DNA of 64,000 nucleotides from Vulcanimicrobiota bacterium (GCA_019235715.1 JAFAKE010000068.1:62001-126000), one strand, 5' to 3'; positions 17,863 to 28,222 are shown, counted from the first letter of the stretch. Notes: generated from the letters alone by a model not told the origin. A program made the numbers and translations.

Positions 17863-19305
17863 TTAGAGCAGTCCGGCCGCGCGCTGCAACTCGATCAGCG
17901 CAGTGCTCTCATCGGCGAGAGCCGTCGCGTACGTCACCTGCGTCTGCGTGAAGGTCAACAGCGCATCGGTGAGATCGAGCGCCGTGCCCACTCCAGCGCG
18001 ATAGCGCAACTGCGTCACGCGCAAACTTTCCGCGGCTGACGTCTGCCCCGACAGCGCCGCGACGGCGGCCGACTGCGCGGCGACGTAATTGAAGTACGCC
18101 TGGCGGACTTGCAGATCAACGCTGTTACGCAGCTGCTGCAGATTGATCTTCGCCTTGTCGACATCGGCTTGCGCCTGCACGACTTTGCCGTGCGTGAACC
18201 CGCCGTCGAACAGCTTCCAGTACACGGCTAGTGTCTCGGACAGCTGCGGCTGCGGCACGTTGAAGAAGTTCGGCTTGCTCGAGGCGTCTGTGATCCCGAG
18301 GCTGATCTGCGGCAGCGTCCCCGAGCGCGCTTCTGTCACCGTTTTCTCAGCGATCGTCACTGCATCGATGGCCGACGCGATCTCCGGGCGGCGCACCTGC
18401 GCCTCTTGCAGCAGGTCGGCCAGTGAATAGACCGGCGGCGCGGTCGGCGCGAACTGCGGCGTGATGACGCTGTTCAGATTGATGTTGAGCAGGTTGGCGA
18501 GATTCGCGTTCGCGAGGTACGCGCTGTTATGCGCTCGTACGGCGTCCACTTGCGCATTGGCCAGCGCGACTTGCTGACGCAAGACGTCGGCGCGCGCTGC
18601 CGTGCCGGCGGTGAACAGCTCCTGCGACGTCTTGAGGTTCTGGTTGGCGACGTCGACGGCCTCATCGCTGATGACCGCGGTGCGCTGCGCCAGGAGGAGC
18701 GAATAGTACGCTGACGTCGTATTGTTGATGACGTCCGCGCGCGCGGCGGCATAATTGCTTTGCGCGGCTGAATAATTCGCTGCGGCCGCGCCGATCGCGG
18801 CCTGCACGGCGCCGCCCGTGTAGATCGCGTACTGCAGCGTCGCGTTGACGTTGTTGATGTTCGCGGCGGAGAAGATCTCTTTTTGCAGGATGGGCGGACC
18901 CACCGGCTGCGGCACCGGGAAGAAGACGAAACCCTCGTTCTGATAGTGCTCGTACGAATAGCCGGCCGAGACGACCGGATAGGCGTTGCCGCGCGCCGAG
19001 ATGAGCTGTCCTTGCGCGAAGAGCACGTCTTGCGCGGCCGATTGGTACGCGAGATTGTTGGTCAAGGCCATCGTGATCGCTTGTTGCACGCTGAGCGATA
19101 CGGCCGGACCCGTTGGCACGAAGACCGTCGGCGCCGGGGCGGGTAGCGGAGGGCTCGAGGGCTGCGAGGCGGGCAGCGGCACCGGCGTCGGCGTCGGTGC
19201 CACCGGTTGGGCCGCGACCGGTGCGTGCGCGGCGAGAATCGCCAAACAGGCTCCGGCGCTTGCAGCCAACGCCGAAAGACTGCGGACGACGACGTTGATT
19301 TTCAT
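17863..19305 (-). CDS. TolC family outer membrane efflux protein
   Basis: Two coiled-coil repeats (AARADVLRQQVALANAQVDAVRAHNSAYLANANLANLLNI; VDLQVRQAYFNYVAAQSAAVAA...RYRAGVGTALDLTDALL). Confidence 0.92.
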   Translation of the reverse strand: MKINVVVRSLSALAASAGACLAILAAHAPVAAQPVAPTPTPVPLPASQPSSPPLPAPAPTVFVPTGPAVSLSVQQAITMALTNNLAYQSAAQDVLFAQGQLISARGNAYPVVSAGYSYEHYQNEGFVFFPVPQPVGPPILQKEIFSAANINNVNATLQYAIYTGGAVQAAIGAAAANYSAAQSNYAAARADVINNTTSAYYSLLLAQRTAVISDEAVDVANQNLKTSQELFTAGTAARADVLRQQVALANAQVDAVRAHNSAYLANANLANLLNINLNSVITPQFAPTAPPVYSLADLLQEAQVRRPEIASAIDAVTIAEKTVTEARSGTLPQISLGITDASSKPNFFNVPQPQLSETLAVYWKLFDGGFTHGKVVQAQADVDKAKINLQQLRNSVDLQVRQAYFNYVAAQSAAVAALSGQTSAAESLRVTQLRYRAGVGTALDLTDALLTFTQTQVTYATALADESTALIELQRAAGLL

Positions 19306-19393
19306 AGGCCGCCCCATAGTGCTCAATGTTCCCAATGTCAGGGACGGCGTGATTGTTTAGTGCCTTACGACTTTTCCTGTTTGGACGCGGTGC

Positions 19394-20809
19394 CTACGGC
19401 TGGACGGCTTGCGAGAAGTCGAAGGCGTTGGCGAGCGGGTTGGCGTTGGCATCGCGGCTTCCCAGCGGCCGCAATCTCCAGCGCGCCTCGATGAACGACA
19501 GGATCGATACCGTCTCGTATTGCGTGTGGTCGACATAGTTGTGCTTCGCATAGGGCGACACGATGATGGTCGGCACGCGCGTCCCCGGTCCCCAGCGATC
19601 GATCACCGGCGGCGCGACGTGATCCCAGCGCCCGCCGTTCTCATCGTACGTGATGATGATGACGCTGTCGTTCCAATAGGGGCTCGTACGGATCGCCTTG
19701 ACGATGTCGGCGACGTGTTGTTGGCCGCGCTGCAAGTTCGCGTAGCCGGGATGTTCGTTGTCCGGCCCGAGCGGCTTGATGAACGACACGGCGGGCAATT
19801 GCTTGCTCGCGATCGCGGCGAAGAACTCGCTCTCGTCCTTGAGATGCTCTTTCTTGCCGGACGTACCATCGGCATAGTTGGCGAAGTACGCAAACGGTTG
19901 ATGGTGGAATTGGAACAGCTTGTCGGGATGGCCGGCGAGCGCGTCGTTCCAACCGCCGGCGTACCACGCCCACGACACGCCGGCCGCACTGAGCCGGTCG
20001 CCGATCGTCGGCATTGTCTGGTTTGGCACGAGCTGCGCCGGATCGGTCACAGTCGCCGGATGCGGGTTATTGACGGTGTATGCGGTGTTGACCGCATAGC
20101 CGTCGGGCGTCACCTGCTTGTCCGCAAGATTGTTCGCATCGGGATTGGAGACGAACGATGCGGGCGCGTTCGGCCATGTCGGCATGCACGCGCAGACCAA
20201 GAAGAAATGGTTCGCGAACGACCCGCCAAACGCGCTGTGGAAGAAATTGTCCGACATGACGAATTCGGCGGCGAGCTTACCTTCGGGCATCGAGCTCGCG
20301 TCGTAGTAGCTGAGGACGAGACCACCGTTGTCGCTCCACGCGACGAATTTGTCCATCTTGCCGCCGTCGATTTGCAGCTGCTCGTGATAGAAGCGATGGA
20401 TGAGGTCGCCGGTCGTCTGGTCGGGTTTCACATAGCTGTTGACGTCGTACGCCGCGACGGGCAGCGTTGCGGGAAAGCGCGGATCCGGCGTTCCGTTGAC
20501 GAGGGGCTGCGGGACCGAGGTCAACGGCTTGCCGTCTTTATCCAGCTGCGTGATCGCGCCGGCACTCGCGAGATTGTTGGAGCCGGGAAATTTGCCGTAC
20601 AATCCGTCGTAGCTCCAATTCTCTTGATAGATGACGATGACGTGATCGATCTTGTCGATGCCCGGTGGACGCGCCGCTGCAAGCGCCGTCGCCGGCCGGT
20701 CGCCGGTCAGCGTTCCGAGCGCGACGAGCGCGCTGCACATGGCAAGAACGATCGCACGGCCACGATTCATAAAGCCTCCACTCGTACGACGATTTCGCGA
20801 GAGCATCAA
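19394..20809 (-). CDS. secreted phosphoesterase (phospholipase C/acid phosphatase AcpA family)
   Basis: KIDHVIVIYQENWSYDGLYGKFPG; DNFFHSAFGGSFANHFFLVCACMP; VIIITYDENGGRWDHVAPP. Confidence 0.9.
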   Translation of the reverse strand: MMLSRNRRTSGGFMNRGRAIVLAMCSALVALGTLTGDRPATALAAARPPGIDKIDHVIVIYQENWSYDGLYGKFPGSNNLASAGAITQLDKDGKPLTSVPQPLVNGTPDPRFPATLPVAAYDVNSYVKPDQTTGDLIHRFYHEQLQIDGGKMDKFVAWSDNGGLVLSYYDASSMPEGKLAAEFVMSDNFFHSAFGGSFANHFFLVCACMPTWPNAPASFVSNPDANNLADKQVTPDGYAVNTAYTVNNPHPATVTDPAQLVPNQTMPTIGDRLSAAGVSWAWYAGGWNDALAGHPDKLFQFHHQPFAYFANYADGTSGKKEHLKDESEFFAAIASKQLPAVSFIKPLGPDNEHPGYANLQRGQQHVADIVKAIRTSPYWNDSVIIITYDENGGRWDHVAPPVIDRWGPGTRVPTIIVSPYAKHNYVDHTQYETVSILSFIEARWRLRPLGSRDANANPLANAFDFSQAVQP

Positions 20810-20892
20810 GAGTGCAGGCTTTCAGGATAACCCGGCTGGGGTTATGCCTGGGTTAAGGAAACTGACTGCGCAAGAACCTGGACCTAAACGAA

Positions 20893-20915
20893 GAGAGCGG
20901 CGATATGCCGCTCTC
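20893..20915 (-). terminator. predicted terminator downstream of the STAS gene
   Basis: GAGAGCGGC-N5-GCCGCTCTC inverted repeat. Confidence 0.55.
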
Positions 20916-20939
20916 GTTCTCTCGCAGGAGGGCCGGCGG

Positions 20940-21284
20940 TCAGGCCGCGGTCGCGCCTTGCAGCATCGGCGAGGGCGCGAGATGGAACACGCGCGACAGA
21001 CCCGTGAGCTCCATGACGCGGCGGATGTGCGGCTGCGATGCCTTGACGCGCACGTCGCCGCCGCGGTTGCGCGCTTTGCGCAACGTCGCGATGAGCGCCG
21101 CAAGGCCGCCGGAGTTGAGCGTGCCCACGTTGTCCAGGTCGATCATCAGGTTGACCTTGCCCGACTCCACGGCGCGCGCCAGCTGGCGCCGCGCCAGCTT
21201 GCCGCCGCTGTCGTCCAGGTCGCCGATCAATGCAACGTGTGCATCGGCGGGGTTTCTGAGTTGAGTCAATTCGATCCGCATCAT
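20940..21284 (-). CDS. STAS-domain anti-sigma factor antagonist-like protein
   Basis: LMIDLDNVGTLNSGGLAALIATLRKARNRGGDVRV. Confidence 0.85.
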   Translation of the reverse strand: MMRIELTQLRNPADAHVALIGDLDDSGGKLARRQLARAVESGKVNLMIDLDNVGTLNSGGLAALIATLRKARNRGGDVRVKASQPHIRRVMELTGLSRVFHLAPSPMLQGATAA

Positions 21285-21349
21285 GCTAACTGCCCTTGGG
21301 AACTGTCTCGCACGGGAGGTTTGTTGGCCGCCGTACTGTTTACCAGCTT

Positions 21350-21378
21350 ACTATAACCCGGCTTACAGTAAATTGCAA
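21350..21378 (-). promoter_or_regulatory. putative promoter of the STAS gene
   Basis: Minus strand TTGCAA-17 nt-TATAGT. Confidence 0.5.
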
Positions 21379-21514
21379 GATAGTTTCCTGATAAGTACTT
21401 ACGTCCCCCATTCCGGTACAAGTTGGAACCGCTCGGCGCTTCCTTCCGGTCAACGAACGCTGGCGATCGGCGGATTGATACCCGCCTGCCCGTATGACGG
21501 TTTCAGGGGCGCCC

Positions 21515-21532
21515 TTGTGCGCGAGCGCACAA
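21515..21532. promoter_or_regulatory. 18-bp palindrome TTGTGCGCGAGCGCACAA, Rex-operator-like
   Basis: Perfect 8-bp arms; TTGTG-N8-CACAA outer half-sites as in Rex operators. Confidence 0.45.
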
Positions 21533-21670
21533 AGTGTGACCATCGGTCCGCTGATGTTGCCGTCCGCAAGGACTTCTTCGCTTCCTCCGTCTTTAAGACG
21601 CGCGGGCGCTGCGGCATCAGACACGGCGCTTCGAGGCTTTCGCGGAGACCCTTGAGAACAGCGGCACGCC

Positions 21671-23131
21671 GTGTTCGATACGCTTAGATCGTTCGTCGAC
21701 GCCTTGCGCGCCGCGGGCGAGCTGCGCGAGATCAGCGTCCCTGTCGATCCGCACCTCGAGATCACCGAAATCGCCGACCGCTGCATCAAACGCGTGGACG
21801 GCGGCAGCGCGCTGCTCTTCACCAACGTCAAAGGCTCCGACTATCCGCTGCTGATCAACGCGCTCGGCTCGCAGCGGCGCATGGCGCTGGCGCTCGGCGT
21901 CGCTGCGCTCGACGATCTCGGCGCGAAGGTCGAGCGGCTGCTCGATCTCGTCAAACCGGGCGGCGGCAATCCGCTCGGGCGGCTGCTTGAAGCGCGTGAA
22001 TTCTTGGGCATCGGGCCTAAGACGGTGCGTTCCGCGCCGTGTCAGGATGTCGTCGCAAACGCAAGCGACGTCGACTTGCGCGCGCTCCCCGTTCTGACGT
22101 GCTGGCCGATGGACGCCGGCCCGTTCATCACGCTGCCGCTGGTCTTCACGAAGAACGAGCACACCGGAACGCAGAACGTCGGCATGTATCGCATGCAGGT
22201 CTACGACGAGCGGACGACCGGCATGCACTGGCAGCGGCATAAGCATGGCCGCGAGCACCAAGATGACGCGGGCGCCGGCGCGAGGATGCCGGTCGCCGTC
22301 GCGCTGGGCGGCGATCCCGTTCTCACCTATGCGGCAAGCGCTCCGCTGCCGTCGGGCTTTGACGAGATGCTGCTCGCGGGCTTGCTGCGCGGCAGCAGCG
22401 TCGCCATAGTGCAGTGCAAGACCGTCGACCTAAAAGTGCCGGCGAGCGCCGACTTCGTGCTCGAGGGCTACGTGGACAACGCGGAGCTGCGCCGCGAGGG
22501 CCCATTTGGCGACCACACCGGCGTCTATTCGCTTGCCGATGACTATCCGGTCTTCCACGTCACGTGCATGACGCGCCGGCGCGAACCCATCTATTGGACG
22601 ACGATCGTCGGCAAGCCGCCGATGGAAGATGCATGGCTGGGCAAGGCGACCGAGCGTCTGTTCTTGCCCGTCCTCAAGCAGATGCTGCCCGAGGTCGTCG
22701 ACTATAATTTCCCGGTCGAAGGCGGCTTTCAGAATTTGGTCATCGTGTCGATCCGCAAGCGCTATCCCGGCCAGGCGAAGAAGGTCATGTATGCGCTGTG
22801 GGGACTCGGACACATGATGATGCTGACGCGCAACATCGTCGTCGTGGACGCCGATGTCGATGTGCAGCGCGTGAATGACGTCGCCTGGGCTACGCTCAAC
22901 AACGTCGATGCCGGCCGCGATCTCGTCCTCGCGCCCGGACCGGTCGACGCGCTCGATCACGCAGCGCCGCTGCCGTGCCTTGGGACTAAACTCGGCGTCG
23001 ACGCGACGCGCAAGACCGCGGAAGAAGGCTACGCGCGGGAGTGGCCTCCCGACATCGCGATGAGCGACACCGTCAAGGACTTGGTCAGCGCGCGCTGGCG
23101 CGAATACGGCCTGCCTGAGACGCGCACGTGA
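21671..23131 (+). CDS. ubiD: UbiD family decarboxylase
   Basis: DTLRSFVDALRAAGELREISVPVDPHLEITEIADR...GPFGDHTGVYSLADDYPVFHVTCMTRRREPIYWTTIVGKPPMEDAWLGKATERLFLP; GTG start. Confidence 0.93.
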   Translation: MFDTLRSFVDALRAAGELREISVPVDPHLEITEIADRCIKRVDGGSALLFTNVKGSDYPLLINALGSQRRMALALGVAALDDLGAKVERLLDLVKPGGGNPLGRLLEAREFLGIGPKTVRSAPCQDVVANASDVDLRALPVLTCWPMDAGPFITLPLVFTKNEHTGTQNVGMYRMQVYDERTTGMHWQRHKHGREHQDDAGAGARMPVAVALGGDPVLTYAASAPLPSGFDEMLLAGLLRGSSVAIVQCKTVDLKVPASADFVLEGYVDNAELRREGPFGDHTGVYSLADDYPVFHVTCMTRRREPIYWTTIVGKPPMEDAWLGKATERLFLPVLKQMLPEVVDYNFPVEGGFQNLVIVSIRKRYPGQAKKVMYALWGLGHMMMLTRNIVVVDADVDVQRVNDVAWATLNNVDAGRDLVLAPGPVDALDHAAPLPCLGTKLGVDATRKTAEEGYAREWPPDIAMSDTVKDLVSARWREYGLPETRT

Positions 23132-24006
23132 ACGCCATACGCGCCTTCGTCCGCGACATCAAACCCGAGCACACGCTCTTCGCATTGCCCTTCGCGTATG
23201 CCGGCGCGCTGCTCGCACAAGGCGGTCTCCCGCCGTTGCGGATGCTCGCATGGATCACCGTCGCGGTGCTCGGCGCGCGCACAGCGGCGATGGCGGCGAA
23301 CCGGCTCATCGATGCGCGCATCGATGCGCGCAACCCGCGCACCGCGGCGCGGCCGTTGGCCACAGGTGAACTGCACCCAGCCGTCATGGCGGTTGCCACC
23401 GTCGTCGGCCTCGTGCTGCTGACCATCGCCGCGTGGCAGCTGAATCCGCTCTGCCTTGCACTCGTGCCGCTCGGCGCGCTGCTGCTGGTCGTCTATCCAT
23501 TCGTCAAGCGCTTTTCGTGGGGCGTGCACTTCTTGTTGGGCGCCGTCGATGCGCTCGCACCGCTCGGCGGCTGGCTCGCGGTGACCGGACGCTTCGAGTG
23601 GCCGTCGCTCATCTTGTTCTTGGCCGTGACGCTGTGGGTCGCCGGCTTCGACATCCTGTACGCGCTCATGGACTACGATTTCGATGTGCGCGAAGGCATC
23701 CGTTCGATCCCCGCGCGCTTCGGCACCGCGGCCGGGCGCATGTTGCCGCTTGTCTTGCACGTCGTGATGCTCGTGCTGCTCGCTTGGCTGGGCGTCATCG
23801 TGCACGCGCATCCGCTTTACTGGTGCGGCCTACTCGCCGGAATCGTGCTCGTCGCTTACGAAGCGGTCCTCATCCGCCGGCGCGCGGGCGATGTGTTCGC
23901 CCTCAATGCCGCGGTTTTCAACGCGAACATGACCTTCTCGGTCATCTTCCTCCTGACGACTGCGGCATCGCTGCTGATCGCGCAGTCGTCCCCCGGTTCA
24001 TCGTGA
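23128..24006 (+). CDS. ubiA: UbiA family prenyltransferase (UbiA/MqnP type)
   Basis: KPEHTLFALPFAYAGALL...NRLIDARIDARNPRTAARPL...ALMDYDFDVREGIRSIPARFG. Confidence 0.92.
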   Translation: MNAIRAFVRDIKPEHTLFALPFAYAGALLAQGGLPPLRMLAWITVAVLGARTAAMAANRLIDARIDARNPRTAARPLATGELHPAVMAVATVVGLVLLTIAAWQLNPLCLALVPLGALLLVVYPFVKRFSWGVHFLLGAVDALAPLGGWLAVTGRFEWPSLILFLAVTLWVAGFDILYALMDYDFDVREGIRSIPARFGTAAGRMLPLVLHVVMLVLLAWLGVIVHAHPLYWCGLLAGIVLVAYEAVLIRRRAGDVFALNAAVFNANMTFSVIFLLTTAASLLIAQSSPGSS

Positions 24007-24020
24007 GAATAAAGGATCAC

Positions 24021-25184
24021 ATGTTCTCGTCAATATCGCGAACCTTGCTCGCCGCGTTGCTCGTGCTGTCGATCGGTGCCGCTCAGGCTCGTGCAGACTT
24101 CCCGCCGTACGCGAAGATCGTGGGCATCGCATTGGTCGCGCCGCTGTCGGGCGATCAGAAAGCGTACGGCATCCAGCTGTCCAACGGCATGAATCTGGCG
24201 ATCGACCAGTTCAACGAGCGCCGCAATCTCGCCGATTACGGCTTCGTGTTCCACTCATTCGACGACCAGGGCGATCCCGGCGTCGCCCAGCAGCAGGCCG
24301 ACTTTTCGATGGTCGATCCACAGACCGCCATCGTCGTCGGACACGTCGGCGCTGAGGAGACGCTGCTGTCGATCCCGGTCTACCATCAAAAGAACATGCC
24401 GCTTATCATCCCGACTTCGCCGCAGGCCGCGGAGACGCGCACCGGCGATGACGACATTTTCCGTCTGTGCCCCACGGACGTCGTCGAGGGCCAGCAAGCG
24501 GCGCGCTACGCCGAGCGGCACCTGCACGCCAAGAAGGCAGCCGTCTTATATCAGGAGACGGACTACGGCGCCGACGCCGGCGGCGGTTTCGTCGATTATG
24601 CGAGCGCGGGCACGGCGCTGACCGCCAAAGACTTCGCCGTTCATTTCGATGAGAGCAATATCAAGCAAGAGATCGCGCAAGTCGTCGCGTACGCGCCCGA
24701 CGTCGTGTATCTGTCCGGCAACGGCAAGGACATCGGAACCGCGCTGGCCGCATTGCGCGGCGCCGGCGTCACCGCGCCGGTGCTTGCGACGCAAGCCGCC
24801 TACGACGACCGCGCGGTGAAGGCCGCGGGTCCGGCCGCCGAGTCGCTCATCGTCAGTTCGTGCGTTCCACCGGTGCAGCTCATGCCGACGGCATCGCTAT
24901 TCGTCCGCGATTATCAGGCGCGCTACGGGCAAGTCACATCCTTCGGGCTTATGGGATTTGTCGCGGCGCAAGTGGCGATCGACGCCGCGGTGCAGGCGCA
25001 CTCCGGCGATCCGGGGGCGATCGTGCGCCAGCTGCAGGTCGGGACGTTTCCGACGATCTTGGGGAATTACAGCTTCGTGCGCGGCGGCGACCCGGCCAAC
25101 CCGATCGTGTATTTCTATCAGTACACGGGCGGCCAGTTCAAATACCTGACCTCGTCCTATCCGAACCCGCTGGTGAGCCGTTAG
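24021..25184 (+). CDS. branched-chain amino acid-type ABC substrate-binding protein
   Basis: Signal peptide; KIVGIALVAPLSGDQKAYGIQLSNGMNLAIDQFN; Leu/Ile/Val-binding fold. Confidence 0.88.
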   Translation: MFSSISRTLLAALLVLSIGAAQARADFPPYAKIVGIALVAPLSGDQKAYGIQLSNGMNLAIDQFNERRNLADYGFVFHSFDDQGDPGVAQQQADFSMVDPQTAIVVGHVGAEETLLSIPVYHQKNMPLIIPTSPQAAETRTGDDDIFRLCPTDVVEGQQAARYAERHLHAKKAAVLYQETDYGADAGGGFVDYASAGTALTAKDFAVHFDESNIKQEIAQVVAYAPDVVYLSGNGKDIGTALAALRGAGVTAPVLATQAAYDDRAVKAAGPAAESLIVSSCVPPVQLMPTASLFVRDYQARYGQVTSFGLMGFVAAQVAIDAAVQAHSGDPGAIVRQLQVGTFPTILGNYSFVRGGDPANPIVYFYQYTGGQFKYLTSSYPNPLVSR

Positions 25185-26035
25185 GTTTTCTTCGCGACGA
25201 CTCTGCGCAGGCCCGGCGCGCTGCCCGGCGCAAGCGCCGCCACTTCGAATCGCGCGGACTCGAGCAGATCGCGAATCGCGGATTCGGTGTAGTACTGCCG
25301 GCAACGCGTGAAGGCGCGCGTCCGGCCGTCGGTCGGCACCACGTACGCGCGCTCGACTTCTGCGCCGCTCTGCGCATCGAAGGAGCGCTCGTCGAGCTGC
25401 AGGTGCGGAACGTCGAGGAATAGCGACGATTCGGCCTGGACGAACTGCCACGCCCGGCGCTGCGCTGGAGCGGAAGTTGCCTCAGCATATTCGCCGACAA
25501 ACGCGCCGCCCGGCACCAGCGCACGCTCGACCAGCTGCAGCATCGTGCGCGCATCCTCAGGACTGAAGTCGGAGATGCCCGCGCAGCTCAGATATGCCCC
25601 GTCGAACGCATCTTCGAATGAGATGTGCAGCACGTCGAGCTGGCGGAAGTCGATGCCCAGGCCGAGGTTGCGCGCCGTATCGCGCGCCAGCGAAACCGCG
25701 CCCGGTCCGATGTCGATGCCGGTCAGCTTGTAGCCACGCAGCGCCATCGCGATCGCGTGGCGGCCGTTGCCGGCGCACAGATCGAGCAGCCGCGCCTTCG
25801 CCGCGGGTTTGAGGTGCCCAAGGATATCTTCGACGTCATCGCCGGTCTCTTGCATGTCGTACAGCTGCTGATAGTTCGCGCGCCGCACGTAGCGCGACGA
25901 GAAATCTTCTTCGGACCACGGATAGGTGCCGACGTCGACCCACGGGCGGGGCTGCTCGCGCTTTTCTCCGACAGCGCGGATGAGTTCGTCGAACGCGTTG
26001 GGCTGCGTTGCGACGGGCTGGATGTCAACGGCCAT
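25181..26035 (-). CDS. SAM-dependent methyltransferase
   Basis: ARLLDLCAGNGRHAIAMALRGYKLTGIDIGPGAVSLAR. Confidence 0.88.
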   Translation of the reverse strand: MAVDIQPVATQPNAFDELIRAVGEKREQPRPWVDVGTYPWSEEDFSSRYVRRANYQQLYDMQETGDDVEDILGHLKPAAKARLLDLCAGNGRHAIAMALRGYKLTGIDIGPGAVSLARDTARNLGLGIDFRQLDVLHISFEDAFDGAYLSCAGISDFSPEDARTMLQLVERALVPGGAFVGEYAEATSAPAQRRAWQFVQAESSLFLDVPHLQLDERSFDAQSGAEVERAYVVPTDGRTRAFTRCRQYYTESAIRDLLESARFEVAALAPGSAPGLRRVVAKKT

Positions 26036-26127
26036 GGCGGCACCTCGAACTGACGAGCGATGGCGTGTAGGGACCGAACGTATTGGCGTATCCACAGACA
26101 GAGTCTTGCGGACCGCACGTATGTTCG

Positions 26128-26883
26128 TTACCGGCGCGCGCAGCTCCGAATCGCTTCGCGCAACGCATGGGGCGATGGATCGCATGCGACCGCTGTTACC
26201 GCAATACCAGCGCCGGAAGCGGCGGCGGCAGTGACGGGCCCGATGCACACCACGGCCTTGCCGGCGAGCGCTTCGAGTCCCGGCTCGAGCGCTAACCCCT
26301 CGGCAAGCGCGCGCGCCCCTGAGCCGGATGTGAGCACGATGATGTCGGCGCCCGCGACGCTGCGCGCGAGATCGCGGTGCGCCACGGCGCGCGTCGCGTA
26401 TGCGACTGCGGCATCCACGCGAAGACCGGCCGTGCGCAGACGCTGGACCAATGCCGGACCCGCATCGAGCGCGACGAACACGGCGATGCGCGCACGTTCG
26501 TGCGCGCGCCCGACAAGCTCTTCGGCCAGCCCCTCCGCATCCGGCCGAGACGGAACCAAGTCCGCCGGCCTGCCCAACTTCACGTCGACGGCGCTCGCGG
26601 TCGCACGTCCGACGGCGGCGATGAAGGTCCCCGGCCGCAGCGGTGCGTCGCGCATGCGCGCGAACGCCTCGACGCCGTTGACGCTGCTGAAGACGACCCA
26701 GTCCGCATCGTCAGCTGCATCGACGGCGGTCTGCAGCGCCGCCGCGTCGGGTGCAGCGGTGATCTCGATCAGCGGCGCGCACACGACATCGGCGCCGTCC
26801 GCGCGCAGCAGCGGTTCGAGTTGATCGGATGTGCGAGCCGGGTGCGTGAGCAGCACGCGCACGCCGGCGAGCGGCGCGCTCAT
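26128..26883 (-). CDS. hemD: uroporphyrinogen-III synthase
   Basis: HemD-like two-domain pattern (VRVLLTHPARTSDQLEPLL; VVFSSVNGVEAFARM; GPVTAAAASGAGI); adjacent to hemA. Confidence 0.85.
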   Translation of the reverse strand: MSAPLAGVRVLLTHPARTSDQLEPLLRADGADVVCAPLIEITAAPDAAALQTAVDAADDADWVVFSSVNGVEAFARMRDAPLRPGTFIAAVGRATASAVDVKLGRPADLVPSRPDAEGLAEELVGRAHERARIAVFVALDAGPALVQRLRTAGLRVDAAVAYATRAVAHRDLARSVAGADIIVLTSGSGARALAEGLALEPGLEALAGKAVVCIGPVTAAAASGAGIAVTAVACDPSPHALREAIRSCARR

Positions 26884-26893
26884 CGCGCTGCGC

Positions 26894-28222
26894 TCAGCGA
26901 TCTCCGGCCGGGAGCTCCGGCGGGCGCAATGCGCGCGCGAGCTGGGCTTCCAGCTGTTCTCCCAGTCCGGCGAGATCCGAGAGACGCGTTGCAAGATCCG
27001 CCGCGGACATGTCCATGCCGTCGGCGGCGGTCTCGCGCAATTTGGTCACCGGCGCGTGCAGCAGCCGGTTGAGGATCGATACGCTCATGCCCGCGATCAG
27101 TTCGCGCTGGCGATCGTCGAGCTCGGGCAGCCGAGCGAACAGGCGCGTGAGTTCGGTACGCCGGATATCTTCGGCCTTGGTACGCAACGTCGCGATGAGC
27201 GGCGCCGCTGCGCGCGACTGGTACCAGCGGACATATGCCGCCACGCGTTCGGCCACGATCGCTTCGACCGCCGGTATCTCGGCTTTGCGATCGTCGAGCG
27301 TCGCATCGACGATCTCGCGCAGGTCGCCGATCTGATAGAGCGTCACGCCGGGGAGCGCGCCCGCGTTCGCTTCAACGTCGTTGGGAACGGCGATGTCGAC
27401 GATCAGCATGCGGCCGCCGTTGTGTGCGAGCGCGTGTGCGACCATCGGCGCGGTGACGACGTGGCCGCCGCCGCCGGTCGCGGTGATGAGCAGATCACAG
27501 GCGCGCAGGGTGCTGGGAAGATCTTCAATGGGCGCGGCTTGTACGCCGATCGCCGCCGCCAGGCGTTGGCCGCGGGCAAGCGTGCGGTTGACGACTGCGA
27601 GCGCGGCGACGCCGCGCGCGTGCAGATGTTTGGCGACGATGGTGCCCATCTTGCCGGCGCCGACGACGACGGCGCGGGCAGCGCGCAACGCGCAGTGGCG
27701 GGCTGCGAGTTCGACCGCCGCAGCGCCAAGCGACACGACGTCGCTGCCGATGCGCGTCTTGGTACGCGCGCGCTTGCCGGTCTCAAGCGCCGTGCGGAAC
27801 AACTTATTGAGATGCGGACCCGCCGAGCCGGTGCGCTGGGCGAGCGTGAGCGCGTCCTTGACCTGGCCGACGATCTGCTCTTCGCCGACCAGCATCGAAT
27901 CCAGTCCGCACGCCACGCGCAGCAGCTGCTCGACCGCCTCGGCGCCCAGCATCGTATAGAGGTACTTGTCGAAATCCTCGACGCGCATGCGCCGATAGGT
28001 GGTGAGAAAATCCTTGATCTGCTCGACGCCGGATTCGAAGTCCGACACGTCGGCATAGATCTCAAGCCGGTTGCACGTCGAGACGATGGCGGCTTCGCGT
28101 ACGGCGGCATAGTCGCGCAAAGCCGCGAGCGCCTGGCCGATGCGTTCGGCCGGAAACGCATGGCGATTGCGCACTTCGTCAGGCGCGGTTTTATGGCTGA
28201 GTCCTATGACGACGATCGGCAC
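26894..28222 (-). CDS. hemA: glutamyl-tRNA reductase
   Basis: VVIGLSHKTAPDEVRNRHAF; STCNRLEIYADV; LRVACGLDSMLVGEEQIVGQVK. Confidence 0.96.
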   Translation of the reverse strand: MPIVVIGLSHKTAPDEVRNRHAFPAERIGQALAALRDYAAVREAAIVSTCNRLEIYADVSDFESGVEQIKDFLTTYRRMRVEDFDKYLYTMLGAEAVEQLLRVACGLDSMLVGEEQIVGQVKDALTLAQRTGSAGPHLNKLFRTALETGKRARTKTRIGSDVVSLGAAAVELAARHCALRAARAVVVGAGKMGTIVAKHLHARGVAALAVVNRTLARGQRLAAAIGVQAAPIEDLPSTLRACDLLITATGGGGHVVTAPMVAHALAHNGGRMLIVDIAVPNDVEANAGALPGVTLYQIGDLREIVDATLDDRKAEIPAVEAIVAERVAAYVRWYQSRAAAPLIATLRTKAEDIRRTELTRLFARLPELDDRQRELIAGMSVSILNRLLHAPVTKLRETAADGMDMSAADLATRLSDLAGLGEQLEAQLARALRPPELPAGDR

